Assembly: GCF_900107095.1 (NCBI RefSeq)
Contig: NZ_FNOR01000027.1
Coordinates: 1 to 40,143, forward strand
DNA length: 40,143 nucleotides
Direction of reading: 5' to 3'
DNA from: Collimonas sp. OK242
Lineage (GTDB): Bacteria > Pseudomonadota > Gammaproteobacteria > Burkholderiales > Burkholderiaceae_D
Shown one piece after another: positions 1-7,401 of this stretch. The translations under genes and the position numbers were made by a program. Within the stretch, counting starts at the first letter, position 1. Every line of letters starts with the position of its first letter. Under the pieces are notes generated by a model that worked only from the letters and a program-made list of their open reading frames with translations, was not told the origin of the DNA and did no database searches.

Positions 1-1
1 A

Positions 2-376
2 ATGAACATGACGCCGTTGATCGACGTCATGCTGGTGCTGATCATCATGCTGATCATCACGATTCCGATCCAGAATCACGCCATCAAGCTGAACATGCCG
101 ACCGGTAATCCGCCGCCGCCACTGGCCTTGCCGGTGGTGGACACGGTGGATATCGATCCGGCTGGCACGGTGATGTGGAACGGTACGCCGATGGCCAGCC
201 GTGCGGAACTGGAAGACCGCTTGAAGACGGTGGTGGCAGGCGGCAATATCGATGAAGTGCATCTGCGGCCGAACAAGCTGGTGGAGTACAAGTCGGTCGC
301 TGCCGTGATGGCGTCGGCGCAGCGGTTGGGCGTCACCAAGATCGGCATCGTCGGCAATGAGCAATTCATGGAGTAA
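2..376 (+). CDS. exbD: ExbD/TolR-family biopolymer transport protein, 5' end cut off by the window
   Basis: This is the C-terminal 124 residues of an ExbD-type protein. ExbD sits in the inner membrane with ExbB and passes proton-motive force to TonB, which opens TonB-dependent outer-membrane receptors. The visible part starts inside the conserved TPLIDVMLVLIIMLI segment, which carries the membrane aspartate of ExbD/TolR. The rest is a periplasmic domain ending in a stop at 374-376. Full-length family members have about 15-20 more residues before this point, so the ATG at position 2 is probably internal and the true start lies upstream of the window. The gene is followed by a 200-bp gap and then the amino-sugar operon. 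Family assignment is firm. That it serves chitooligosaccharide uptake is inference from position. Confidence 0.9.
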   Translation: MNMTPLIDVMLVLIIMLIITIPIQNHAIKLNMPTGNPPPPLALPVVDTVDIDPAGTVMWNGTPMASRAELEDRLKTVVAGGNIDEVHLRPNKLVEYKSVAAVMASAQRLGVTKIGIVGNEQFME

Positions 377-463
377 TTACGGTAATCAGGATAGCGAATA
401 GATTTTTTAATCAGAAAACGTCAAGTAACGTCAGGTTCACGGGTGTTTGTAGCAGATATTGTG

Positions 464-511
464 AATACCACTTAAAGACCGGTTGACAGCCGCTTCCTGT
501 CCTCATACAGT
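464..511 (+). promoter_or_regulatory. Predicted promoter with operator-like block for the nag operon
   Basis: A TTGACA box at 483-488 and TACAGT at 506-511 are separated by exactly 17 nt, a good sigma-70 pair (6/6 and 4/6 matches). Just upstream are AATACCA at 464-470 and AGACCGGT at 476-483. The second resembles one arm of the GntR/DasR-type consensus (AGACCAGT), and ATACC/AGACC form half-sites 11 nt apart. The whole block matches the promoter of the chitinase at 9585-10844 (see 10957-11004) at 37 of 48 positions with no gap. Transcription would begin near 518, so the TTG at 521 is unlikely to start the first gene. The operator role is inferred. Confidence 0.65.
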
Positions 512-577
512 AAATCCAGTTTGTTTCCGCTAAAAAGAACAATGCCCGTGGCAGATGAAAGCGATGGATGCAACAAC

Positions 578-1501
578 ATGATTGAATACCTGATTGGTGT
601 CGATGGCGGTGGAACCGGAACTCGCGTGCGGGTTGCGCGCGCCGAACGTGCTGCCCACCACGATGGCGCCGTACTTGCGCTGGGCAAGGGTGGTCCGTCC
701 GGGCTGATGCATGGCGTGGAACTAGCCTGGTCTACCGTGCTGGAAACGCTCAACGCCGCATTTTCCAGCGCCGGCCTGGTGCGGCCCGCGCTAGAGAAAA
801 TGGCCATCGGCATAGGTCTGGCGGGCGTTAACAACAGGCAGTGGGCTGCAGATTTTTCTGCAAAAAATCCTGGCTTTGGCGACGCTGTGCTGGAAACCGA
901 TGCATTTACCACTTTGCTCGGCGCGCATCAGGGCCGTCCTGGCGTCATCATCGCCATCGGTACCGGCAGCGTCGGTGAAGTGCTGACTGCGGACGGCAAG
1001 CGGCGCGAAGTCGGCGGCTGGGGTTTTCCTGCCGGCGACGAAGCGGGCGGCGCCTGGCTGGGCATGCGTGCCATCACGCATGCCCAGCAGGTGCTGGATG
1101 GGCGGGCGCCGGGCAGCGATTTTGCGCGCGCGCTGTTTCATTTCTGCGAACGCGCCGGCACCGCGCATTTCGATAGCCATCGCGATAGCATGTTCGCCTG
1201 GCTGACAGGCGCCAGCCAGACCAGTTACGCGCAACTGGCGCCGATCGTGGTCGCCTACGCCGAGCGGGATCAGTCTGCGCGTCAGATCATGCTGGCCGCC
1301 GGCCAGGAAGTAGCCAAAATCGCCGCTGCGCTCGATCCTTCGGGGCAGCTGCCGATTGCATTGTGCGGCGGTCTCGCCGCGCACTTACAAGCGTACCTGC
1401 CCGCACCGTTGTTGGCGCTTGTCGTCCAGCCGCATGCAGATGCGGCAGCGGGCGCCTTGCGGCTGATCGATGAAAGATTAAAAGGAAAGCAAACATGCTA
1501 G
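578..1501 (+). CDS. nagK: N-acetylglucosamine kinase, BadF/BadG/BcrA/BcrD ATPase family
   Basis: A 307-residue ATP-dependent sugar kinase expected to phosphorylate cytoplasmic GlcNAc to GlcNAc-6-phosphate, the substrate of NagA two genes downstream. It has the ASKHA fold signatures: the first phosphate loop DGGGTGTR at residues 9-16, a probable catalytic Asp108 (LETDAF), a second phosphate loop GTGS at 128-131, and GGWGFPAGDEAGG at 147-158, typical of this GlcNAc kinase family. I chose ATG 578 because the protein then begins directly with the conserved first strand. ATG 542 is possible, and TTG 521 lies almost on the predicted transcription start. The stop overlaps the start of the regulator gene by 7 nt, so the two are translationally coupled. 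A kinase here fits entry of unphosphorylated sugar. No PTS gene is seen in the window. Confidence 0.85.
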   Translation: MIEYLIGVDGGGTGTRVRVARAERAAHHDGAVLALGKGGPSGLMHGVELAWSTVLETLNAAFSSAGLVRPALEKMAIGIGLAGVNNRQWAADFSAKNPGFGDAVLETDAFTTLLGAHQGRPGVIIAIGTGSVGEVLTADGKRREVGGWGFPAGDEAGGAWLGMRAITHAQQVLDGRAPGSDFARALFHFCERAGTAHFDSHRDSMFAWLTGASQTSYAQLAPIVVAYAERDQSARQIMLAAGQEVAKIAAALDPSGQLPIALCGGLAAHLQAYLPAPLLALVVQPHADAAAGALRLIDERLKGKQTC

Positions 1502-2229
1502 CTCAGATAGAAAAACTCAAGCCGGATGCCGCTAGCGACACGCCTTTGTACCTGCAACTGGTCAACCGGCTTTCAGAGCAGATCAATGGCGGCGTCTGGC
1601 AACCGGACGAGGCATTGCCATCCGAACGCATCCTGGCCGAATCGCTGGAAATCTCCCGGGTGACAGCACGTAAAGCGATCGACGTCTTGTGCGAGCGCGG
1701 CATGCTGATCAGGAAGCGCGGTTCCGGCACCTACATCACGCCCAAGCTTGAGCAGCCGCTGTCGCGCCTGACCAACTTCAGCGAAGAATTGCGCCAACGC
1801 GGTTTCCGCCCCGGCTCGCAATGGCTGTTGCGCGAAACCGGAATCGCGGTTGCCGAGGAAATCCTGGCGCTGGGATTGTCGCCGAATACAGTGGTGTCGC
1901 GCCTGAAACGCTTGCGTACCGCTGACGACGTGGTGATGGCGATCGAAACCACCACCATTCCAGCGCACTACCTGCCGGATCCGAAAGCAGTAACGGACTC
2001 TCTGTACGTCCATCTGGAGACGCTCGGCGTGGCGCCGGTGCGGGCGCTGCAGCATATCCGCGCCATCAACGCCAGCGCCGACCAGGCCAAGCTGGCCGAC
2101 ATCAAGACCGGTGCTGCGATGCTGCATATCACGCGCGTCGGTTATCTGGAAAACGGTACGGCGATCGAACTGTCGCATTCGTATTGCCGCAGCGACTACT
2201 ACGACTTCGTTGCGGAGTTGCGTCGATGA
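1495..2229 (+). CDS. GntR-family transcriptional regulator of amino-sugar genes (NagQ/DasR/NagR type)
   Basis: A 244-residue HutC-subfamily GntR regulator. Residues about 17-80 form the winged helix-turn-helix, with PLYLQLVNRLSEQI, the LPSERILAESL helix and the SRVTARKAIDVL recognition helix, ending in the wing RGSGTYI. Residues about 95-235 are a UTRA effector domain. Relatives in amino-sugar operons bind GlcNAc-6-P or GlcN-6-P and repress nag and chitinase genes. Here it lies between the kinase and nagA, overlapping the kinase stop by 7 nt and the nagA start by 4 nt (ATGA). It is the natural candidate for the paired operator-like blocks at 464-511 and 10957-11004. The effector and the sites are inferred, while the family is clear. 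Confidence 0.88.
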   Translation: MLAQIEKLKPDAASDTPLYLQLVNRLSEQINGGVWQPDEALPSERILAESLEISRVTARKAIDVLCERGMLIRKRGSGTYITPKLEQPLSRLTNFSEELRQRGFRPGSQWLLRETGIAVAEEILALGLSPNTVVSRLKRLRTADDVVMAIETTTIPAHYLPDPKAVTDSLYVHLETLGVAPVRALQHIRAINASADQAKLADIKTGAAMLHITRVGYLENGTAIELSHSYCRSDYYDFVAELRR

Positions 2230-3392
2230 CGAGTGAACGCCAGCCCGGCGACGACGCAGCTAGCAATTTCAAAGGTGAGGTCAAAGGTGAAGTCAGAGGC
2301 AACGTACTAACCCCGCAAGGCTGGGTCAACGGCATCCTGCATTTCGACGGCCGCATCAGCGCGATTGAAGGCGCAGCGGTCGATCCCGACGATAACCGCG
2401 ATCCTTACATCCTGCCTGGATTCATCGATTTGCACGTGCATGGCGGCGGCGGCAAAGACATCATGGATGGCGGCGACGCGGCCCATGTCATCTCTGCGAT
2501 CCATGCGCGGCACGGCACTACCAGCATGCTGGCCACCACCATGACGTCGCCGCTAAGCGACCTGGAGCAAGCGCTGGAAGCTTGCGGCCATGCCTGCCGC
2601 CAGCGCCGCGCCGGCAGCGCGCGCGTGCTCGGCGTGCATCTGGAAGGCCCCTATATCAATCCTGGAAAACTCGGCGCCCAGCCGGATTTTGCGCAGGAGG
2701 CAAGCTTGCAGAAAGTGGCGCGCCTGAGCGCGATGGCGCCGATAAAACTGATTACGGTCGCGCCTGAAATTGCCGGCCATCTGGATGTGGTGCGCACCCT
2801 CAGCGAATCCGGCATGCGGGTGCAGATCGGCCATACCTTGGGCAGTTATGAAGATGGGGTGCAAGCGTTGCAGCATGGCGCGACCGGATTTACCCATCTG
2901 TTCAACGCCATGACCGGATTCCAGGCACGCGCCCCCGGCATGGTGGGTGCAGCACTGGCGCATGCCCGCTATTCGGAACTGATTCCCGATCTGTTGCATG
3001 TGCATCCCGGCGCCATCAAGGCAGCCCTGCGCGCCATCCCCAGGTTGTACTGCGTGACCGACTCGACTGCCGCCACCGGCATGCCTGACGGCGAGTACAT
3101 GCTAGGGCGGCAGCGGGTCCACAAATGCATGGGCGGGGTCAGGCTGGCTGACGGCACGCTGGCAGGCAGCACGCTGACCATGGATCAGGCCTTGCGCAAT
3201 CTGGTCGGGCTTGGCCTGAGTCTGGCGGATGCGTCGCTGCGGGTATCGACCTATGCCGCAGATCACCTGGGCTTGCCGGAACGAGGTCGTCTGGCAAGCG
3301 GCTGCAGCGCCGATCTGGTGGTGCTGGACCGGCAGCTCAATTTAACCGCGGTTTATGTAGAAGGAGAACAGATTGACCTCGCAGAAGTTTAG
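2226..3392 (+). CDS. nagA: N-acetylglucosamine-6-phosphate deacetylase
   Basis: A 388-residue amidohydrolase that removes acetate from GlcNAc-6-phosphate to give glucosamine-6-phosphate. Metal and catalytic residues are in place: HVH (His70, His72) in LHVHGGGG, Glu140 in LEGPY, His203 in IGHT, His224 in THLFNAM and the catalytic Asp279 in TDST. ATG 2226 overlaps the regulator stop (ATGA). The core begins at GNVLTPQGWV near residue 25. The first ~24 residues are an extension containing a short repeat (FKGEVKGEVRGNV), encoded by three approximate 12-nt units at 2269-2304. A start further in is possible, but no better ATG is seen before the core. It overlaps the next gene by 20 nt. Confidence 0.95.
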   Translation: MTSERQPGDDAASNFKGEVKGEVRGNVLTPQGWVNGILHFDGRISAIEGAAVDPDDNRDPYILPGFIDLHVHGGGGKDIMDGGDAAHVISAIHARHGTTSMLATTMTSPLSDLEQALEACGHACRQRRAGSARVLGVHLEGPYINPGKLGAQPDFAQEASLQKVARLSAMAPIKLITVAPEIAGHLDVVRTLSESGMRVQIGHTLGSYEDGVQALQHGATGFTHLFNAMTGFQARAPGMVGAALAHARYSELIPDLLHVHPGAIKAALRAIPRLYCVTDSTAATGMPDGEYMLGRQRVHKCMGGVRLADGTLAGSTLTMDQALRNLVGLGLSLADASLRVSTYAADHLGLPERGRLASGCSADLVVLDRQLNLTAVYVEGEQIDLAEV

Positions 3393-4410
3393 TTCACAGA
3401 TGTTGCAGGAAGCCTGTTCCGCAGCTGAGCACGTAGCGTTGCAGCTGGGGCGCGACGGCGACCGCTATGCCGCGCTTGGCGCCGCCCTGCGCAGCGCGCA
3501 ACCGGCCAGCGTGCTGACGGTGGCGCGCGGCAGTTCCGATCATGCCGCCAACTATTGCGCTTACCTGATCATGGCGCGCCTTGGCCGCATCGTGGCGTCG
3601 CTGCCGATGTCGCTGGTTACCTTGTACAAGTCACCCTTGTTGACGCGCGATGCCTTGGCCATCGCGATTTCGCAATCGGGCCAGAGCCCGGATGTGATCG
3701 AACCTATCCGTTATTTCCGCGCAGGCGGCGCAACCACGGTAGCTTTGGTCAACGAGATTGCTTCACCGTTGGCGGCCAGTGCGGAGTGGGCTTTGCCTTT
3801 GCATGCCGGTCCTGAATTGAGTGTAGCTGCAACCAAAAGCTTCATCACCAGCCTGGTGGCTGCGGCACGACTGGTGGCGCATTGGCAGGACGATCCCGAG
3901 TTCCTGGCGCAGATCGACGCGTTGCCGGCCGCGTTGCAGCAGGCTACCGAGCTTGACTGGTCGGCCGCGATTGACGTATTGGCGCCTGCTTCCCGCATCA
4001 TGGTGGTTGGGCGCGGTGCCGGTTTTCCGGTGGCGTTGGAGGCAGCTCTCAAGTTCAAGGAAACCTCGGTGCTGCAGGCAGAGGCATTTAGCGGCGCCGA
4101 GATCAAGCACGGCCCGATGGCTTTGATTAACGAAGGCTATCCTTTATTGATTTTCGCTACGCGCGGGCCGACGCAAGCGAGCCTGATCAAGCTGGCCGAT
4201 GAAATGCGCGGCCGCGGCGCACGCGTGTTGCTGGCAGCGCCCGCCGATGTCAGCGAACGCGATTTGACCTTGCCGGTGGCGGCTACGCCGGATCTGGATC
4301 CTATCGTGGCAATTCAGGCGTTTTACGTGATGGCGGCAAATCTGTCCATCGCGCGCGGACTCGATCCGGACCGTCCGCGGCACCTGAGCAAAGTGACCAA
4401 GACCAATTAA
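3373..4410 (+). CDS. nagB-II: SIS-domain glucosamine-6-phosphate deaminase, NagB-II type
   Basis: A 345-residue protein of two sugar isomerase (SIS) domains, like the isomerase half of GlmS without the glutaminase half. It is predicted to convert glucosamine-6-phosphate to fructose-6-phosphate and ammonia, standing in for hexameric NagB. SIS1 (about 40-170) has ARGSSDHAANY and ISQSGQSPD for phosphate binding and AATKSF. SIS2 (about 205-335) has VGRGAGFPVALEAALKFKE and the EIKHGPMALI loop. The start is TTG 3373: a perfect AAGGAG at 3361-3366 lies 6 nt upstream and inside the end of nagA, whereas ATG 3400 has no ribosome site. AgaS-type isomerases are related, but the linkage to nagA and the kinase favours NagB-II. 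Confidence 0.88.
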   Translation: MTSQKFSSQMLQEACSAAEHVALQLGRDGDRYAALGAALRSAQPASVLTVARGSSDHAANYCAYLIMARLGRIVASLPMSLVTLYKSPLLTRDALAIAISQSGQSPDVIEPIRYFRAGGATTVALVNEIASPLAASAEWALPLHAGPELSVAATKSFITSLVAAARLVAHWQDDPEFLAQIDALPAALQQATELDWSAAIDVLAPASRIMVVGRGAGFPVALEAALKFKETSVLQAEAFSGAEIKHGPMALINEGYPLLIFATRGPTQASLIKLADEMRGRGARVLLAAPADVSERDLTLPVAATPDLDPIVAIQAFYVMAANLSIARGLDPDRPRHLSKVTKTN

Positions 4411-4462
4411 TCGATAGGCGCAGGCCGGCGCGGCTGTTGCGCCGGGCAGATGGAGCAGTGAT

Positions 4463-6019
4463 ATGAGTAGTAGCGTGAACCGCACCGATAGCAAATCCGA
4501 CCACCAAGGCAAACTGAGTGCGGCGCGCCGGATCGCCGGGCAACTGATCATGATCCGCATGCCGGGCACGGTGCTGGATGAGGACAGCGCGCAGTTTTTG
4601 CGCGACAACCATATCCGTGCGGTCTGCCTGTTCCGCCAGAACATGGTGAATGCCGAACAACTGAGCAAGCTGACCGCCGACCTGCGCGCCGTGATGGGCC
4701 CGAATGCATTGATCGGCATCGATCAGGAAGGCGGCGCCGTGGTGCGCGCGACATGGCTGCCGGCGCCACCCTCAGCCATGTCGCTCGGCGCCGCCGACGA
4801 TGTCGCGCTGGCGCGCGCAGTTGGCGCTGCCGTGGCGCGCGGCGTCAAATCGCTGGGCTTCAACTGGAATTTCGCGCCGGTGCTGGATCTCAACAACAAT
4901 CCGGCCAATCCTGTCATCGGCGAGCGCTCTTTCGGTGCCGATCCGCAGCGCGCTACCGAACTGGCGCTGGCGTGGATGGAAGGCAGCCTGGAACAGGGCG
5001 TGGCTTGCTGCGTCAAGCATTTCCCCGGCCATGGCGACACCCACGTCGATTCTCATCGCGACCTGCCGACGGTAGCCAAGTCGCGCGCCGCGCTTGATGC
5101 GCTGGAGCTGGCGCCGTTCAAAGCGGCGATGCGCGCGCCGGCCATGATGAGCGCGCATATCGTTTATCCTGCGCTCGACCCTGAACATCCGGCGACCCTG
5201 TCGCGCAAAATCCTCACCGATCTGCTGCGCAAAGAATGGGATTATCGCGGCGTCATCATTACCGACGGCATGGACATGCAAGCGATCGCCGGCCGTTACG
5301 GCGTCGGCAACGCGGCGGTGCGAGCCCTGGCCGCCGGCGCCGACATGGTCATGGCGCTGGGTAATCGCAATACGCAAGAAGAAACCCTGGTGTCCTTGAC
5401 GACGGCATTGGCTAGCGCCGCCGTCGACAGCGAACTGGGCAGTGCTGCGCTTGCGGCCCGGCTGGCGCGGCTGGATGGCTTGGCCGCCACCTATCCTTGT
5501 GCGGCAGGCGCCTACTCCTTCCTCACAGAAGCTGCCGATGAACGCCTGATGGCAGATGCATGGCGCCGCGGCCTGACGCTGGTCGGCAATCCTCAACCTT
5601 TAGCCGCGGCTACCAAAATCCGCCTGCTGGCCTGCGCCGATGCTGCCGGCGACGGCGTGGCCGAAGCGGGCTTGCCGGCCGCGGCGATCGCCGCGGTGCT
5701 GGCACGCCGCTACGATGTCGAACTGGTGACCTTCGAGGATGACGACAGTTTTGATTGGGCCAGCTTGCCGGACGATGGCAGGACAGTGATCCTGGCGTCC
5801 ACCACGCGCTTGCGCTATGGCGCAAAGGCCAGGCAAAGCTGGCGTCCCGATCTCCATCTGGCGCTGTGGAATCCGTTCCAGACGCTGGATATAGCGGCGC
5901 CGGCGCTGATTACCTACGGCTTTGCCGCCGCGGCGCTGGAGGCAGTCGCCGACTGGCTGGCGGGAAATCTCGAAGCCCGCGGCAAGATGCCGGTGGCGAC
6001 CGTGAATGCGCCGCAATAA
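4463..6019 (+). CDS. Cytoplasmic beta-N-acetylhexosaminidase, GH3 family (NagZ-like, two-domain)
   Basis: A 518-residue GH3 enzyme that should release terminal GlcNAc from chitobiose/chitooligosaccharides or from GlcNAc-anhydromuramyl muropeptides. Residues ~20-340 are the NagZ-like barrel. IDQEGGAVVR is at 86-95, and the loop KHFPGHGDTHVDSH at 185-198 supplies the Asp196/His198 acid-base dyad typical of GH3 hexosaminidases. TDGMDMQAI at 267-275 carries the nucleophile, probably Asp268. Some 170 further C-terminal residues make it longer than E. coli NagZ (about 340) and like the two-domain Bacillus form. No signal peptide or lipobox is visible, so it should act in the cytoplasm after import. 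ATG 4463 has TGGAG at 4451-4455. The gap after nagB-II is 52 nt. Confidence 0.88.
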   Translation: MSSSVNRTDSKSDHQGKLSAARRIAGQLIMIRMPGTVLDEDSAQFLRDNHIRAVCLFRQNMVNAEQLSKLTADLRAVMGPNALIGIDQEGGAVVRATWLPAPPSAMSLGAADDVALARAVGAAVARGVKSLGFNWNFAPVLDLNNNPANPVIGERSFGADPQRATELALAWMEGSLEQGVACCVKHFPGHGDTHVDSHRDLPTVAKSRAALDALELAPFKAAMRAPAMMSAHIVYPALDPEHPATLSRKILTDLLRKEWDYRGVIITDGMDMQAIAGRYGVGNAAVRALAAGADMVMALGNRNTQEETLVSLTTALASAAVDSELGSAALAARLARLDGLAATYPCAAGAYSFLTEAADERLMADAWRRGLTLVGNPQPLAAATKIRLLACADAAGDGVAEAGLPAAAIAAVLARRYDVELVTFEDDDSFDWASLPDDGRTVILASTTRLRYGAKARQSWRPDLHLALWNPFQTLDIAAPALITYGFAAAALEAVADWLAGNLEARGKMPVATVNAPQ

Positions 6020-6083
6020 TCATCCAATGCCGTATTCGTAACAAGCTGAACAACAAGCACTTTTACCCACGGTGGCCGCCGCT

Positions 6084-7394
6084 ATGAGCAATCAAGATAA
6101 ACCCGAACACCATCCCGCACTTTGGGTGCCGACGCTGTATTTTGCCGAGGGCCTGCCGTATTTTGTGGTGGCGACCATCGCCGGCCTGATGTACAAGAGC
6201 ATGGGCATGGCCAACGACCAGATCGCCCTGTGGACCGGGATGCTGGGGTTCGTCTGGGTCTTCAAGCCGCTCTGGAGTCCGTTCCTGGAAGCGGCGCGCA
6301 GCAAGAAATCGATTGTGCTGCTGTTCCAGTTTTTCGGCGGCGCCAGTCTCGGGCTGGTGGCGCTGGCGCTGCACCTGCCGAATTATTTTGCAGTCAGCAT
6401 CGCCTTGCTGGGATTGGTAGCGATTGCCTCGGCGACGCATGACATCGCCGCCGACGGCCTGTACATTGCCAGCCTGAGTTCGACTCAGCAGGCAAGCTAT
6501 GCCGGCTGGCAGGGCGGGTTTTACAATGTCGCCCGTTTCTTCTCGCTGGGCGGATTGGTGGTGCTGGCCGGCTATTTCGAGAAACGCATGGCGGTGGCGC
6601 AAGCCTGGAGTCTGATCTTCGGCATGCTCGCGGTCAGCATGCTGCTGCTGGCGATCTATCATTTCTGGGCCTTGCCGGCCGGCCGCAATGTGGCGCGGCC
6701 GGCGGGCGGCAAGGGTACGATGAGGGGCGTCTGGCTCACCTTGCGCGACGTGATCATCGATTTTTTCCAGAAACCAGGCATCTGGCTGGCGATCGCATTC
6801 ATCATCCTGTTTCGCGCCGGCGAAGGCCAGATCACCACCATCGGCCCGTTGTTCCTGCGTGCGGCGCGGGCTGAGGGCGGATTGGGTTTGGCGACGGCGG
6901 AAGTCGGCGCAGTGTACGGCACGCTGGCTACGGTAGCATTCATCTGCGGCAGCCTGCTGGGCGGCTATTTCACGGCCTGGCGCGGTTTGCGGCGCAGCAT
7001 GTTCTTCTTGATCCTGGCGATGAACTTGCCGAATCTCGCTTATTTTTTCCTGAGCACCGCCATGCCCAGCAGCCTCGGCGTCATCGCCGCCGCCTTGAGC
7101 CTGGAAATGTTCGGCTACGGTTTCGGTTTCGTCGGACTGATCCTGTTCATCATGCAGGAAGTCGCGGTTGGCAAATACCAGATGGCGCACTATGCGCTTG
7201 GCACCGGCATCATGCAGCTGGGCTACGTATTGTTCAAGATGCTCAGCGGAACCATCCAGGGCGCGCTCGGTTATCAGCATTTTTTCCTGTGGGTGCTGAT
7301 TTCCGCGATACCGGTTTTGCTGTTGTCACGCGTAGTACCGATCGGGCGGCACCAACAGCCGGCCGATGCGGCGGCGCAGCCTGCTGCGGTCTGA
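6084..7394 (+). CDS. AmpG-like major facilitator transporter, probable amino-sugar/oligosaccharide permease
   Basis: A 436-residue polytopic inner-membrane protein with about 12 hydrophobic segments. Its start (LWVPTLYFAEGLPYFVV), the LYFAEGLP motif and the KPLWSPFLEA stretch after the second segment are those of AmpG-like MFS permeases. AmpG proper imports GlcNAc-anhydromuramyl muropeptides. Here the location after a cytoplasmic GH3 hexosaminidase and before two secreted polysaccharide hydrolases suggests uptake of GlcNAc, chitobiose or short chitooligomers. The substrate is inferred. ATG 6084 was chosen over GTG 6072, and neither has a strong ribosome site. The downstream gene follows within 10 nt of the stop, so it belongs to the same operon. 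Confidence 0.8.
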   Translation: MSNQDKPEHHPALWVPTLYFAEGLPYFVVATIAGLMYKSMGMANDQIALWTGMLGFVWVFKPLWSPFLEAARSKKSIVLLFQFFGGASLGLVALALHLPNYFAVSIALLGLVAIASATHDIAADGLYIASLSSTQQASYAGWQGGFYNVARFFSLGGLVVLAGYFEKRMAVAQAWSLIFGMLAVSMLLLAIYHFWALPAGRNVARPAGGKGTMRGVWLTLRDVIIDFFQKPGIWLAIAFIILFRAGEGQITTIGPLFLRAARAEGGLGLATAEVGAVYGTLATVAFICGSLLGGYFTAWRGLRRSMFFLILAMNLPNLAYFFLSTAMPSSLGVIAAALSLEMFGYGFGFVGLILFIMQEVAVGKYQMAHYALGTGIMQLGYVLFKMLSGTIQGALGYQHFFLWVLISAIPVLLLSRVVPIGRHQQPADAAAQPAAV

Positions 7395-7401
7395 GCCGGT
7401 G

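Noticed and set aside
521-577. TTG 521 as start of the GlcNAc kinase
   Set aside because: It lies about 3 nt after the predicted transcription start with no room for a ribosome site. The conserved protein begins at 578.
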